A model generated the notes under the pieces. That model saw only the letters and a list, made by a program, of their open reading frames with translations, searched no databases and was not told the origin of the DNA. Positions 43,326-54,667 of a stretch of 64,000 bases of DNA are shown here, piece after piece. The position numbers and the translations under genes were made by a program. Positions within the stretch are counted from its first letter, which is position 1, and every line of letters starts with the position of its first letter. The stretch is from JASBYZ01 sp029983705 (GTDB taxonomy: Bacteria > Actinomycetota > Coriobacteriia > Coriobacteriales > JAEZZM01). The stretch lies in assembly GCA_965119715.1 (NCBI GenBank), contig OZ221969.1, positions 1,302,001 through 1,366,000 on the forward strand, in the 5' to 3' direction.

Positions 43326-44597
43326 ATGGCAAGCCAAATAGCAATTATTGGGGGCGGTTCATCAGGATTGATGGCCGCCTTACTTTTAGAGAAAAAAGGT
43401 TTTGAGGTCCAGGTATTTGAAGCGAGCGATAAGCTTGGCTGGACCATTCTTCGCGCGGGTAATGGTAGGTGCAACTTTTCAAGCTCAAAGCTTAGTGCAG
43501 ATGAGTACTCTCACTCAAAAGAGATTGCACCTGTCCTTGGCAGCACACCTGAGCAAGATATCTTAGAACTCTTTGATAATCTTGGACTTAAATATACCTT
43601 AGAAGAAGACCGTTACTACCCCGCCTCAATGCACGCTAGATCAGTGCTTGAGGTCATCATGAGAGAGATTCGTTCGCATGAATCTATTACCATTCACACA
43701 AACACAAAGGTAGAGCGCTTAGTTAGGTACGATAAGGCATCAGGAGTACAGGCAATTGATAATGATGTCTACCCTTTTGCGCTTTTTGATGAGGAACATA
43801 ATATTCTGTGTGAGGCGGAGTGGGTAATTTGGGCAGCAGGAGGCTCAAGCATTAAAGACTTTGCCCAGCAAAATGCCCTTGCTCACACAAAACTTACTCC
43901 CCTTTTGTGTCCGCTTAAATGTGAGGCTCATATCCTAAAAGGCTTAAGTGGAATCAGGGCTCAGGCGCTTCTCAAACTTTGTGATACGAGCTATAAAAGC
44001 TATGCAGAAGAATTTGGTGAGCTCTTAATAAGATCATACGGAGTATCAGGCATTGCAAGCTTTAACCTCAGTAGAAAACTTAAGGAGCACTCTATCTTGG
44101 TGATAGATTTTGCCCCTGATATGAGTATGGATGAGCTCTGTGCGTACTTGGATAAAATTATTGCAAACAATCCAGGCATTGATTATGCCCACCTCCTAGA
44201 CGGACTTTTACATCCAGACTTAGGTAGGCGCATTATGGAGCTTACTCAAGATAATGCTGAGCGCATCCTCTTTGAGCTTGAGCCTAAAAGAAAGAGCGCT
44301 AAAAAGGCAGTCTATCCTCCCACTCGCATTCATGTAAGTGCAGTGGATACCCTCGTAGTTGCCTCCCTTGTTAAAAACTTTGAACTTAAGGTGCTTGGCA
44401 CTACTCAGCTTGAAAGTGCTCAGGTTGTACGCGGAGGTCTTGAGCTTAGAGAGATAAATCTTGAAAGCTTTGAGCTTAAGCGTATACCAAAGCTCTATGT
44501 ATTAGGAGAGACCTTAGATGTTGACGGGGCATGCGGAGGTTATAATTTAGCTTGGGCATGGTTAAGCGCCTTAAGGTGTGCTGAACAATTTAAATGA
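43326..44597 (+). CDS. HI0933/BaiN-type FAD-dependent oxidoreductase
   Basis: A 423 aa flavoprotein. The N-terminal FAD site is IAIIGGGSSGLMAALLLE, the family motif is RAGNGRCNFSSSKL (in place of SGGGRCN), and the C-terminal FAD segment is LGETLDVDGACGGYNLAWAWLSAL. In gut Clostridium a relative (BaiN) acts on bile acids, but most members have unknown substrates, so I do not assign one. It begins three bases after mrp with no clear ribosome site, probably translationally coupled. Confidence 0.88.
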   Translation: MASQIAIIGGGSSGLMAALLLEKKGFEVQVFEASDKLGWTILRAGNGRCNFSSSKLSADEYSHSKEIAPVLGSTPEQDILELFDNLGLKYTLEEDRYYPASMHARSVLEVIMREIRSHESITIHTNTKVERLVRYDKASGVQAIDNDVYPFALFDEEHNILCEAEWVIWAAGGSSIKDFAQQNALAHTKLTPLLCPLKCEAHILKGLSGIRAQALLKLCDTSYKSYAEEFGELLIRSYGVSGIASFNLSRKLKEHSILVIDFAPDMSMDELCAYLDKIIANNPGIDYAHLLDGLLHPDLGRRIMELTQDNAERILFELEPKRKSAKKAVYPPTRIHVSAVDTLVVASLVKNFELKVLGTTQLESAQVVRGGLELREINLESFELKRIPKLYVLGETLDVDGACGGYNLAWAWLSALRCAEQFK

Positions 44598-44610
44598 TAG
44601 GTAAAGGCTT

Positions 44611-46220
44611 GTGTTAGAACTCATAAATCTTACGCTTCCGCTTGAGGCGGGGCTTAAAGACAGACAAGATGAAGTGATTAAAAAGGCAGTTAAAAAACTC
44701 TTTAAACAAGATGCCTCCTTAATTGATACAACACGGCTCAGACGCCTCTCAGTAGATGCACGCAAAAAATCTCACATCACCTTTATTGCAAGCCTTGCTA
44801 TAACTTCAAAGCACGAGCAAAGACTTCTTGATTTAGGAATTAAAAATCTTAGACCTCTTGATGAGAAGATATATAGGCCAAAAGCTATACAGTCTAGCGG
44901 TCCAAAAGATCCAATAGTAGTTATTGGTGCTGGTTGTGCTGGCATTTTTGCAGGTCTTGCCCTTGCCGAGGCAGGACTTTGTCCAATCATTCTTGAAAGA
45001 GGAGCTGCCTCTCACAAAAGAACTCAAGATATCAAAGACTTTAATGCAAGTGGCATACTCAACAGCGAGTCAAATATACAATTTGGCTTAGGTGGTGCAG
45101 GAACTTTTTCTGACGGAAAACTTACTACCAACACTAACTCACCGTTTCATAGCTACGTTAAGCAGAGCTTTGTAAATGCGGGAGCACCTCAAGAAATACT
45201 GTGGAGGGCAAAGCCTCACATAGGCTCTGACCTGCTGCCAGATATTGTTCAAAACATCGCTCATAAGATTGAAAAACTGGGTGGCAAGCTACTCTACAAC
45301 TCAAAATTTGTAGCCTTTGAAGAGATTTCAAGTGAGCAGCTTTTAGTGCATTATGAGCATGATGGTAGAGATTTAGAACTTAAGACCTCACGCATGATTT
45401 TAGCCACAGGTCACAGTGCGCGCGATACCTTTGAATACCTCTATAAGCAGGGCCTTACAATGGAGCGCAAAAAATTTGCCATGGGAGTTCGCATTGAGCA
45501 CTTACAGCACGATATTAATGCATCCCAATACGGACGTTTTGCAGGACATCCGGCGCTTGGAGCTGCAGACTATAAGCTCGTAGCTCACATTTCAAAGGAA
45601 GACTCAGCCTATACCTTTTGCATGTGCCCGGGCGGTGAGGTGGTAAATGCCTCAAGTGAGCAGGGACTGCTGTGTACAAACGGCATGTCAAACTTTGCAC
45701 GTGATGGTCTAAACGCTAACGCAGGCTTTTTAGTGGGAATTGACCCTAAAGATCTAGCCGGCTCATCACCTCTAGCAGGCATAGAGCTCCAGCGAGACCT
45801 TGAGCGTAAGGCTTTTATTGCTGGAGACGGCGGGTATAGAGCACCGGTTCAGCTCCTTGGTGATTTTTTGCACAAGCAAAGCGGAGCCTCACCTCACAAA
45901 GTCAAGCCAAGCTTTCCTCAAGGCTACACCCGTTGTAATTTAGACACCATCTTGCCAGACAAGATTTCAAATACACTGCGAAAGGCTATACCTCTCATGG
46001 CAAAAAAGCTCCACGGCTTTGATGATCCAGAAGCTGTACTCACAGCTGTTGAAACTCGCTCATCATCACCACTGCGCATTTTGAGAGATTCAGAGAACTT
46101 GTGCTCAATTAGTCACCCACGCATTATTCCTTGTGGGGAGGGTGCGGGCTATGCTGGTGGTATCATGTCTGCTGCAGCTGATGGCGTAAGATGTGCGCAA
46201 AGCATCATCAGCTTGTTTGC

Positions 46221-46224
<4 letters not shown>
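44611..46224 (+). CDS. Uncharacterised FAD-dependent dehydrogenase (COG2509 type)
   Basis: A 537 aa protein with an N-terminal 85-residue domain resembling the THI-box-like/ferredoxin-fold lead of COG2509 proteins (LTLPLEAGLKDRQDEVIKKAVKKL), then an FAD site VVIGAGCAGIFAGLALAEAG and the conserved GLGGAGTFSDGKLTTNTNSP. The C-terminal FAD motif is PCGEGAGYAGGIMSAAADGVR. The start is a GTG with GGTAAAGG upstream. Its function is unknown. It shares the stop tetranucleotide TTAA with convergent uvrB. Confidence 0.87.
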
Positions 46225-48392
<2,168 letters not shown>

Positions 48393-48398
48393 GTGGTA

Positions 48399-49088
48399 TC
48401 ACTCTTTTTCTTTGGGCGGTAGCGGTTTAACAAACTCTCCAGGATACAGATGCTCATAGGCCTCTTTTGAGCGCACTACTTTATGTAGGTATTTCTCTGT
48501 TTCTGGAAACTGTATCGTATCACGTATATCTCTACCCTCTTTTTGCCACTTATCTACATTGCCAAGCCCTGCATTATACGCAGCAATCACCGGCTCAATT
48601 TCATGATAGCGATTAACCAAATACCTTAAATAGGCCGTACCGTATTCTATGTTGGTATAGGGATCATAGAGATTATCAGGCTTATAGCGAGAAGTGTCTA
48701 CCAGGCCTTTATTTGCAATATCTTTTGCAGTCTCCGGCATAATTTGCATGAGTCCAAGTGCACCAACATTAGAATTTGCATAAGGATCCCAATTGCTTTC
48801 TGCCTTGATAACAGCACTTATTAAATACGGACTAACAGAATGGCGCAGCGCAGCCTCTTGAATTTGTTCTTTATACTCAAGCGGATAATACTGTTTTTGA
48901 AATTCATTGGGACCATAAAAAATCGTGAGAGAAATAAAGCCAAGTACAAACATGGCACCTAAGCAAATAAGCCTAATGCGGCTTGCCAAAGACAAATTGC
49001 CTACTATACCTGTGAGCTTAGAGTTTGGACTCGAATTTCTTTTTTGCCCATGTTTCAAGCTTCTTGATGTATTCCTCTTTGTTCCCAT
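48399..49088 (-). CDS. Slt-type lytic transglycosylase, membrane-anchored
   Basis: A peptidoglycan lytic transglycosylase of about 229 aa. A basic N-terminus and one helix (about 40-62; IRLICLGAMFVLGFISLTIF) precede a lysozyme-like SLT domain with catalytic Glu in AVIKAESNWDPYANSNVGALGLMQIMP and with AYNAGLGNVDKW near the end. The start is uncertain. ATG at 49088 and TTG at 49097 lie inside coaE (71-80 bases of overlap) without a good ribosome site; an ATG further in (residue 46 of this model) has AGGTG ahead. It lies between coaE and uvrB. Confidence 0.82.
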   Translation of the reverse strand: MGTKRNTSRSLKHGQKRNSSPNSKLTGIVGNLSLASRIRLICLGAMFVLGFISLTIFYGPNEFQKQYYPLEYKEQIQEAALRHSVSPYLISAVIKAESNWDPYANSNVGALGLMQIMPETAKDIANKGLVDTSRYKPDNLYDPYTNIEYGTAYLRYLVNRYHEIEPVIAAYNAGLGNVDKWQKEGRDIRDTIQFPETEKYLHKVVRSKEAYEHLYPGEFVKPLPPKEKE

Positions 49089-49626
49089 AATTTTCAATTA
49101 TATCTGATGCAAGTGACATATATGTATGCTCGCTAGCTTGGCGGCTATCGCGCTGCAAAAAGTCCTTCTCGCTCATACCGCGCTCGCGCGCATGCTTAAG
49201 CCGTAAATCCTTTGGACAGCTAATATAGAGGCAAATGTCTGCCATATCTAAAATCCATCCCGCCTTATCTGGCAGGGGCACCTCAACAAGTAACTTGAGG
49301 CGCTCATCTGGATGCATGCGCTTAAGCTCTGTTAAGCGCTCTAAGAAGAGCTCGCGTATTCTTTGGTGCATGATATGGTTTAAGGTCTCAGTATGCTCAG
49401 CACTATCAAAAGAGCGCTCAGCTAAAAGAGACCTGTTAAGAGTACCTTTGGCATCAATAAGGTCAGCGCCAAAGGTATCTGCGAGGACTTGTAGGGTTGG
49501 GCTTTGAGGAGAGACAAGTTCGCGAGCAAGCGCATCAAGGTCAATGGTATAAAAACCCTTTGATTTAAAGTAGGCTACAGCTGCTGACTTACCTGAGGCA
49601 ATTTTTCCAAACAACGCTATAAACAA
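49018..49626 (-). CDS. coaE: Dephospho-CoA kinase
   Basis: A 202 aa P-loop kinase that completes coenzyme A synthesis. It has Walker A LFGKIASGKSAAVAYF, the family DLDALARELV, HQRIRELF and VEVPLPDKAG. The usual motif GxxGSGKS is here GKIASGKS, which is acceptable. The rest is normal except that the 3' end overlaps the transglycosylase start. It is 19 bases from the upstream methyltransferase gene. Confidence 0.92.
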   Translation of the reverse strand: MFIALFGKIASGKSAAVAYFKSKGFYTIDLDALARELVSPQSPTLQVLADTFGADLIDAKGTLNRSLLAERSFDSAEHTETLNHIMHQRIRELFLERLTELKRMHPDERLKLLVEVPLPDKAGWILDMADICLYISCPKDLRLKHARERGMSEKDFLQRDSRQASEHTYMSLASDIIENYGNKEEYIKKLETWAKKKFESKL

Positions 49627-49645
49627 AGGGGCATCTCACTTCCAA

Positions 49646-50443
49646 CTATGTATCTGACTTGCGTATTGCTATGCTAAAGAGTGGAGTTGAAGCACTATTA
49701 ACCTTCTCAACTTCAGTCCACAGATAATCTCCCGCGCACTCATCTACCTTAACACTATGACCAAGACTTTTTATAAAGTTTTTATCCCACTTTGGTCTAT
49801 GAATTTTAGAAAGCGGTACACGGCGCGCTAAGTCTTCCATCTCATCTGAGTGCTTATACGCGTAAAAATCTTCTACACCTTCACTCACCGTATTTTTTCT
49901 ATCTTGAATAAAGGCTTCTTTAAGCGCATCATCAAAAAGAAAATTATACCAATTTGCATCATAGTTTAAGAGGAGCCCGCCTGGTTTTAAGACTCTTAAC
50001 CATTCCTTATAAGCTGCCTTTGGATCAGATAAGTTCCACGTTAAGTTTCTGGTAACTAGCACATCAAAACTCTCGTCTTCAAAGTTTAGCGCTTGAGCAT
50101 CCATTTGTATAAGCTTAAGGTCTACGCTCGCCTTTTTGACATTGCTTTTTGCATGCTCAATCATACCTTGAGAGATATCAATGCCTGTGAGTGTGTGACC
50201 AAGCTGGCTTAATACAATTGAGAAAAAGCCTGGTCCGCACCCACAGTCAAGCACCTTGAGTGAGTCAAACTTAGGTCCAAAGTGCTCTACAAATTGTCTA
50301 CTAAACTCAGATGCCCAAATCTTATAAGCTTCTCCTTCAAGCTGATGGATAATCTTATCTGAATAGGTCTCAGAGCGCTCGGTCCAGTAGTCAGCGTTAA
50401 TCTCTTTAAAGTCTTCGTTTGAATTAAGAACGGTGTTTTTCAA
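49646..50443 (-). CDS. Class I SAM-dependent methyltransferase
   Basis: A 265 aa Methyltransf_11 type enzyme. SAM motif I is LKVLDCGCGPGFFSIVLSQLG (about 64-84; only part of the fold), motif post-I is GIDISQGMIEHA, and LIQMDAQALNFEDESFDVLVTRN and VLKPGGLLLNYDANWYN follow. The substrate is unknown. It is divergent from the nickel/peptide-type ABC genes, with only 73 bases between starts, so a shared role (for example, with a metal-chelating metabolite) is possible but not shown. Confidence 0.85.
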   Translation of the reverse strand: MKNTVLNSNEDFKEINADYWTERSETYSDKIIHQLEGEAYKIWASEFSRQFVEHFGPKFDSLKVLDCGCGPGFFSIVLSQLGHTLTGIDISQGMIEHAKSNVKKASVDLKLIQMDAQALNFEDESFDVLVTRNLTWNLSDPKAAYKEWLRVLKPGGLLLNYDANWYNFLFDDALKEAFIQDRKNTVSEGVEDFYAYKHSDEMEDLARRVPLSKIHRPKWDKNFIKSLGHSVKVDECAGDYLWTEVEKVNSASTPLFSIAIRKSDT

Positions 50444-50516
50444 TTTATTTATTGTCCTTTAATAGGCTATCCCGTATATTTTTAGATGTTACAGAAAGAA
50501 AGGTTTTTCTATAAAT

Positions 50517-51496
50517 ATGTTTAATTACATTTTTAGACGATTGCTTCAAATAATTCCAATTGTCTTAGGCATTACCTTCCTTTCTTTTACCATTATGTAT
50601 TTTGCAGGCGGAAACGCAGTAGAAATTTTACTTGAAAACCAAGGTCTTGCCGTCTCTCAAGAAGTACTCAATCAAAAGATTCATGAATTGGGGCTTGATA
50701 GGCCTTTTTTTTGCAATATTTTGGCTGGCTTATTGGCTTTTTTAGCGGGGACTTAGGCAGGAGCTACGTATCTGGTAATGATGTGTTTGCTGTATTCACC
50801 TCAAAACTACCAGCCACCATCATACTCACGTTGATATCACTTCTTTTAACGCTTGTAATATCTATACCGCTTGGTATTTATAGTGCACTTAAGCATAACA
50901 AGCTTGCAGACTATATTATTCGCGCTGCTACCTTTATAGGAAACTCTCTTCCTAACTTTTTTGTAGCACTCTTACTTATTTTTATTTTTGCGATAAGTTT
51001 GGGCTGGCTTCCTGCTATTTCTTCAAAGATTGGATCAAGCGGACTTTCTTCGCTGAGTCTTAAAGGAGCGCTGCTCCCAAGCTTTACCCTAGCTATTGCA
51101 ATGTCTTCTAAATACATACGACAAATACGTGCGCTCATCTTAGATGAGCTCTCTAAAGACTACATAAGCGGTGCCAAAGCACGCGGCATTCCAAAAGCTT
51201 CAATTCTTATCAAAGACGTGCTTAAAAACTCTTGGCTTATGATTATTACCCTGCTTGCACTTTCTGCAGGAGACCTTCTTGGGGGAACTGCAATTATTGA
51301 GACAATATTTCAGTGGGACGGTGTAGGTAAGCTTGCCGTAGACGCCATTGAAATGAGGGACTACCCCATCATACAGATGTATGTGGTTTGGATGGCCCTT
51401 ATTTACCTGTTTATTAACCTGATTACAGACTTAAGCTACGTCTTTATTGATCCACGCGTAAAACTTAACATGGGCCGAGATGATGAGCGTGCTTAA
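50517..51496 (+). pseudogene. NikB/DppB-type permease, frameshifted at an eight-T run
   Basis: The first 66 codons give MFNYIFRRLLQIIPIVLGIT... and LGLDRPFF, as in NikB-type permeases. The reading frame then runs off into CNILAGLLAFLAGT and stops. The rest (QYFGWLIGFFSGDLGRSY onward, EAA loop YISGAKARGIPKASILIKDVLKN) continues in another frame from about 50711. The switch falls at eight T (50705-50712). Adding one T would restore DRPFFLQYFGWL, the expected consensus, and give about 326 aa. It is therefore a decayed gene, a slippage-dependent gene or a sequencing error. The intact nikA, D and E homologues follow. Confidence 0.85.
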
Positions 51497-52307
51497 AAAT
51501 ACCTCTCCTAAACTTATCGTCTTTAGTGCAGCTGTGATCATCCTCTTAATAGTTACAGCGCTCGCACCCCTTATTGTGCCGCATGACCCCTACGCGCAAG
51601 ATCTAAGCCAGGCACTTCTTAATCCAAGTAGTGCACACCTCCTTGGAACAGACCGCTTTGGGCGTGATATCTTTGCTCGCGTACTTATGGGAGCACAAAC
51701 CTCTATTTATTCAACACTTGTACTCGTGTTTTTTACAAGCGTCATTGGAATTTTTGTAGGTGTAGCTGCCGCTTGGTTTGGCGGAATAATTGACAGCGTA
51801 CTCATGCGCACCTCTGATGTCTTTCTTGCCTTTCCTGCACTTATTTTTGCTATAGCTGTTGCAGCAGTACTTGGTGGAGGAATACAAAACGCGGTACTTG
51901 CACTGGTAGCTATATCGTGGCCAAAGTATGCACGCATTGCCCGAAGCTTAAGCCTTGAACAAAAAAGTGAGTTCTATATTAGTGCTGCTAAAGTTGGAGG
52001 AGCATCTGACTTTCAGATTATCTTTATTGAAATTTTACCTAATATAATTGGCCCACTCTTGGTCACTAGCGTACTTGACATTGGAACTATGATGATGGAG
52101 CTTGCAGCCCTTTCTTTTCTAGGTTTAGGAGCCCAGCCCCCTATTGCCGAGTGAGGCTCTATGATGTCAGACAATCGCAATTTATTACAGATTGCCCCTT
52201 GGACTGTCTTTGGTCCAGGTTTAGCAATATTTATTTGTGTTGCCATTTTTAATTTGTTTGGCGACTTACTACGTGATCGTATCGACCCAAAAAGGAGGAA
52301 AAAATGA
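51480..52307 (+). pseudogene. NikC/DppC-type permease with in-frame TGA replacing Trp
   Basis: A permease of the NikC/DppC type (LLGTDRFGRDIFARVLMG; EAA loop YISAAKVGGASDFQIIFIE). The frame is interrupted by TGA at 52152-52154, after LGAQPPIAE, where the family has PEWG. The frame continues without further stops to 52307 (GSMMSDNRNLL, APWTVFGPGLAIF, GDLLRDRIDP), giving 275 aa if read through, the normal length. A single TGG-to-TGA change explains it. Elsewhere in the window TGA is used as a stop, for example at 52305-52307, so it is not a recoded Trp. It begins inside the nikB-like 3' end. Confidence 0.85.
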
Positions 52308-53881
52308 GTCGAATTACACAAATAAGAAACGGACTTGGCATATTGGCGGTGTTACTTGCCTGTCTTGTCTCATGCGCACTACTCCTAAGTACAGGGTGTG
52401 CACAACAGGAAGGACAATCTTTTCAAAACAGTTTTGTTTATGGCACAACTGGCTACGGTGTTGACATGTCTGATGCAGGGCTTAACCCCCACAAGGATTA
52501 TTCTGGTTGGTCTTGCGTGAGATATGGTGTGGGTGAAACTCTCTTCAAGTTTAACGAGCAAATGCAACCCGAGCCATGGCTTGCAACTGAATTTAAGTAC
52601 CTTGACGATAAAACCTGTCAAATAACCCTTCGCGATGGCGTTAAATTTAGTTCCGGAAGAGCACTTGATGCGCAGGCAGTAAAAGATTGTTTAGAGCAGC
52701 TTATTGCCATTCATGACCGCGCACCTCACGACTTAAATATTGAGTCAATTGATGCCGATAAAAACATTCTTACCATTCATACTAAAGAGCCTAACCCATC
52801 ACTTATCAATTATCTCTGTGACCCATACGGCGCTATTGTAGACGTAAGCGCTTACGATAAAGCAGACGATCAAGTTGCGGGTACTGGCCCCTACATTGCA
52901 AAATCAGTCAGTGATACTGAAATTAGCCTCGAGCCAAACCCTGATTATTGGGGTGAAAGAGCTAAGGTAGGAAACGTTATTGTGAGATCTTTCACCGATG
53001 GTGATGCACTTACTGCAGCCCTACAAACTGGTGAAATTCAAGGTACCTACGGACTTCCTTATGCAAGCTACGCACTCTTTAATGACACAAACAAATACGC
53101 AACCAATTCAACAAATACCTCTCGTGTCTTCTTTGGCCAGGTAAACTGCAATTCTGAAATCATGAAAGATGATGCGGTAAGAACTGCACTCGCACTTGGA
53201 ATTGATAAAGAAGGCTTTGTAAACACCCTCTTAAATGGACACGGTGCTGTAGCCACTGGCCCCTTCCCAGAAAACTTTGACTTTGGGAAAAACAAGGAAA
53301 AAGCTGAAAGCTATGACCCTGAGAAGGCTAAAAAGATTCTTGAAGATGCCGGCTGGGTTGATAGCGACGGTGACGGCATTCGCGAGAAGGACGGTAAAAA
53401 ACTTGTCATTCGTTGGCTTACCTATCCAGGACGTATGGAGCTTCCACTACTTGCTGAGTCAGCACAATACAGCCTCAAACAAATTGGTATAGAGGTAGAG
53501 GTAAATTCAACTTCTAACCACAGTGAGATTAGAAAAGATAAGGGTGCATGGGATGTCTATGTTTCAGCTATTGTAGCTGCACCTACTGGTGACCCTCAGT
53601 ACTTCTTTACCACCTCATGCTTAAAAGATTCTGCTAAAAACTTTGGAGATTACTCAAATCCAGAGCTTGAAAATCTTGCAAAGCAACTCTCTACAGAATT
53701 TGACCCACAAAAGCGCAGTGAGCTTGCAATTAAGATGCAACGAATTATCTTAGATGATCACGCATACTTCTTTGCATCACACCTCAACATGGGAATTGTT
53801 ACAGACTCCCATGTAAGCGGACTTAATCCTCATCCATCAGATTATTATGAGATTAGTTCTGATTTAACAGTTAAGGAGTAA
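52304..53881 (+). CDS. Nickel/peptide-type ABC binding lipoprotein (NikA-like)
   Basis: A 525 aa SBP_bac_5 lipoprotein. It has a signal peptide with lipobox STGC (near residue 33), then the family motifs LRDGVKFSSGRALDAQAVKDCLEQL, VAGTGPYI and LTIDKEG-like ALALGIDKEGFVNTLLNG. AAAGGAGG precedes the ATG, which overlaps the stop of the nikC read-through frame. The substrate could be a nickel chelate, an opine-like metallophore or a peptide; the NikA type is suggested by the length and the D-S-GLNPHKDY segment. The coding frame is intact. Confidence 0.85.
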   Translation: MSRITQIRNGLGILAVLLACLVSCALLLSTGCAQQEGQSFQNSFVYGTTGYGVDMSDAGLNPHKDYSGWSCVRYGVGETLFKFNEQMQPEPWLATEFKYLDDKTCQITLRDGVKFSSGRALDAQAVKDCLEQLIAIHDRAPHDLNIESIDADKNILTIHTKEPNPSLINYLCDPYGAIVDVSAYDKADDQVAGTGPYIAKSVSDTEISLEPNPDYWGERAKVGNVIVRSFTDGDALTAALQTGEIQGTYGLPYASYALFNDTNKYATNSTNTSRVFFGQVNCNSEIMKDDAVRTALALGIDKEGFVNTLLNGHGAVATGPFPENFDFGKNKEKAESYDPEKAKKILEDAGWVDSDGDGIREKDGKKLVIRWLTYPGRMELPLLAESAQYSLKQIGIEVEVNSTSNHSEIRKDKGAWDVYVSAIVAAPTGDPQYFFTTSCLKDSAKNFGDYSNPELENLAKQLSTEFDPQKRSELAIKMQRIILDDHAYFFASHLNMGIVTDSHVSGLNPHPSDYYEISSDLTVKE

Positions 53882-53884
53882 GTT

Positions 53885-54664
53885 GTGAGTTCGCTACTTG
53901 AATACTCAGAGGTATCAATTGCATATTATGGTAAAAAGACTGTTCATGAGGTTTCTTTTTCCATTGATGCAGGTGAGTGCCTTTGTATTGTAGGAGAATC
54001 AGGTAGCGGTAAAACAACTTTAATAAAGGCTGCCATGGCCTTGCTTGCAGACAATGCGAGCATGTGCCATGGCTCCATTTACTTTAAAGGCCAAGATATG
54101 GCAAGCCTTAGTCCAAGTGAACTCAGAAAGCTTAGCGGATCAGAAATCTCAATGATTTTTCAAGACAGCTTAAGTGCGCTCACTCCTACACGAACCATAA
54201 GAGATCAGCTCTTAGAGATGTTTAAGGCGCACGGACTCACACATATAGATCACGCTTATGCTCAGGCGCTTAACCTGCTTGAGCAGCTCAGAATTGCTCA
54301 TCCTCATCGAGTCTTAGAAAGCTACCCCTTTGAGCTCAGCGGTGGTATGGGCCAGCGTGTGGGCATTATGTTTGCCTGCATCCTCTCGCCTTCTTTAATT
54401 ATTGGCGATGAGCTCACGAGCGCTCTTGACGTGCTCTCGCAAAAAGAGGTCCTCAAGTTCTTTAGTGAGCATAAATCAAAGCAATCAGGACTACTTTTAG
54501 TTACACACAATATTGCACTTGCAAAATATATTGCTGATAGCGTAGTGGTATTAAAAGACGGACGCGTACAAGAATATGCATCGAGTAGTGAAATTTTTAC
54601 TCATCCAAAAAGTGAGTACACCAAGTCTTTACTAGCTGCAAGTCCAAAGTTAAGGCGTGAGTAA
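53885..54664 (+). CDS. Nickel/peptide-type ABC transporter ATPase (NikD-like)
   Basis: A 259 aa ABC ATPase. Walker A CIVGESGSGKTTL (about residue 37), Q-loop MIFQDSL, signature ELSGGMGQRVGIMFA, Walker B LIIGDELTSALDV, switch His in VTHNIALAK. In the usual D/E-type ATPase the Walker B Glu would follow Asp, here DE as expected. GTG start with AAGGAG upstream. Coding frame intact although its permease partners are broken. Confidence 0.88.
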   Translation: MSSLLEYSEVSIAYYGKKTVHEVSFSIDAGECLCIVGESGSGKTTLIKAAMALLADNASMCHGSIYFKGQDMASLSPSELRKLSGSEISMIFQDSLSALTPTRTIRDQLLEMFKAHGLTHIDHAYAQALNLLEQLRIAHPHRVLESYPFELSGGMGQRVGIMFACILSPSLIIGDELTSALDVLSQKEVLKFFSEHKSKQSGLLLVTHNIALAKYIADSVVVLKDGRVQEYASSSEIFTHPKSEYTKSLLAASPKLRRE

Positions 54665-54667
54665 GTT

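Noticed and set aside
51480..52307. UGA decoded as Trp in this organism
   Set aside because: Trp is written TGG elsewhere and TGA ends the same frame at 52305-52307, so recoding is not supported.
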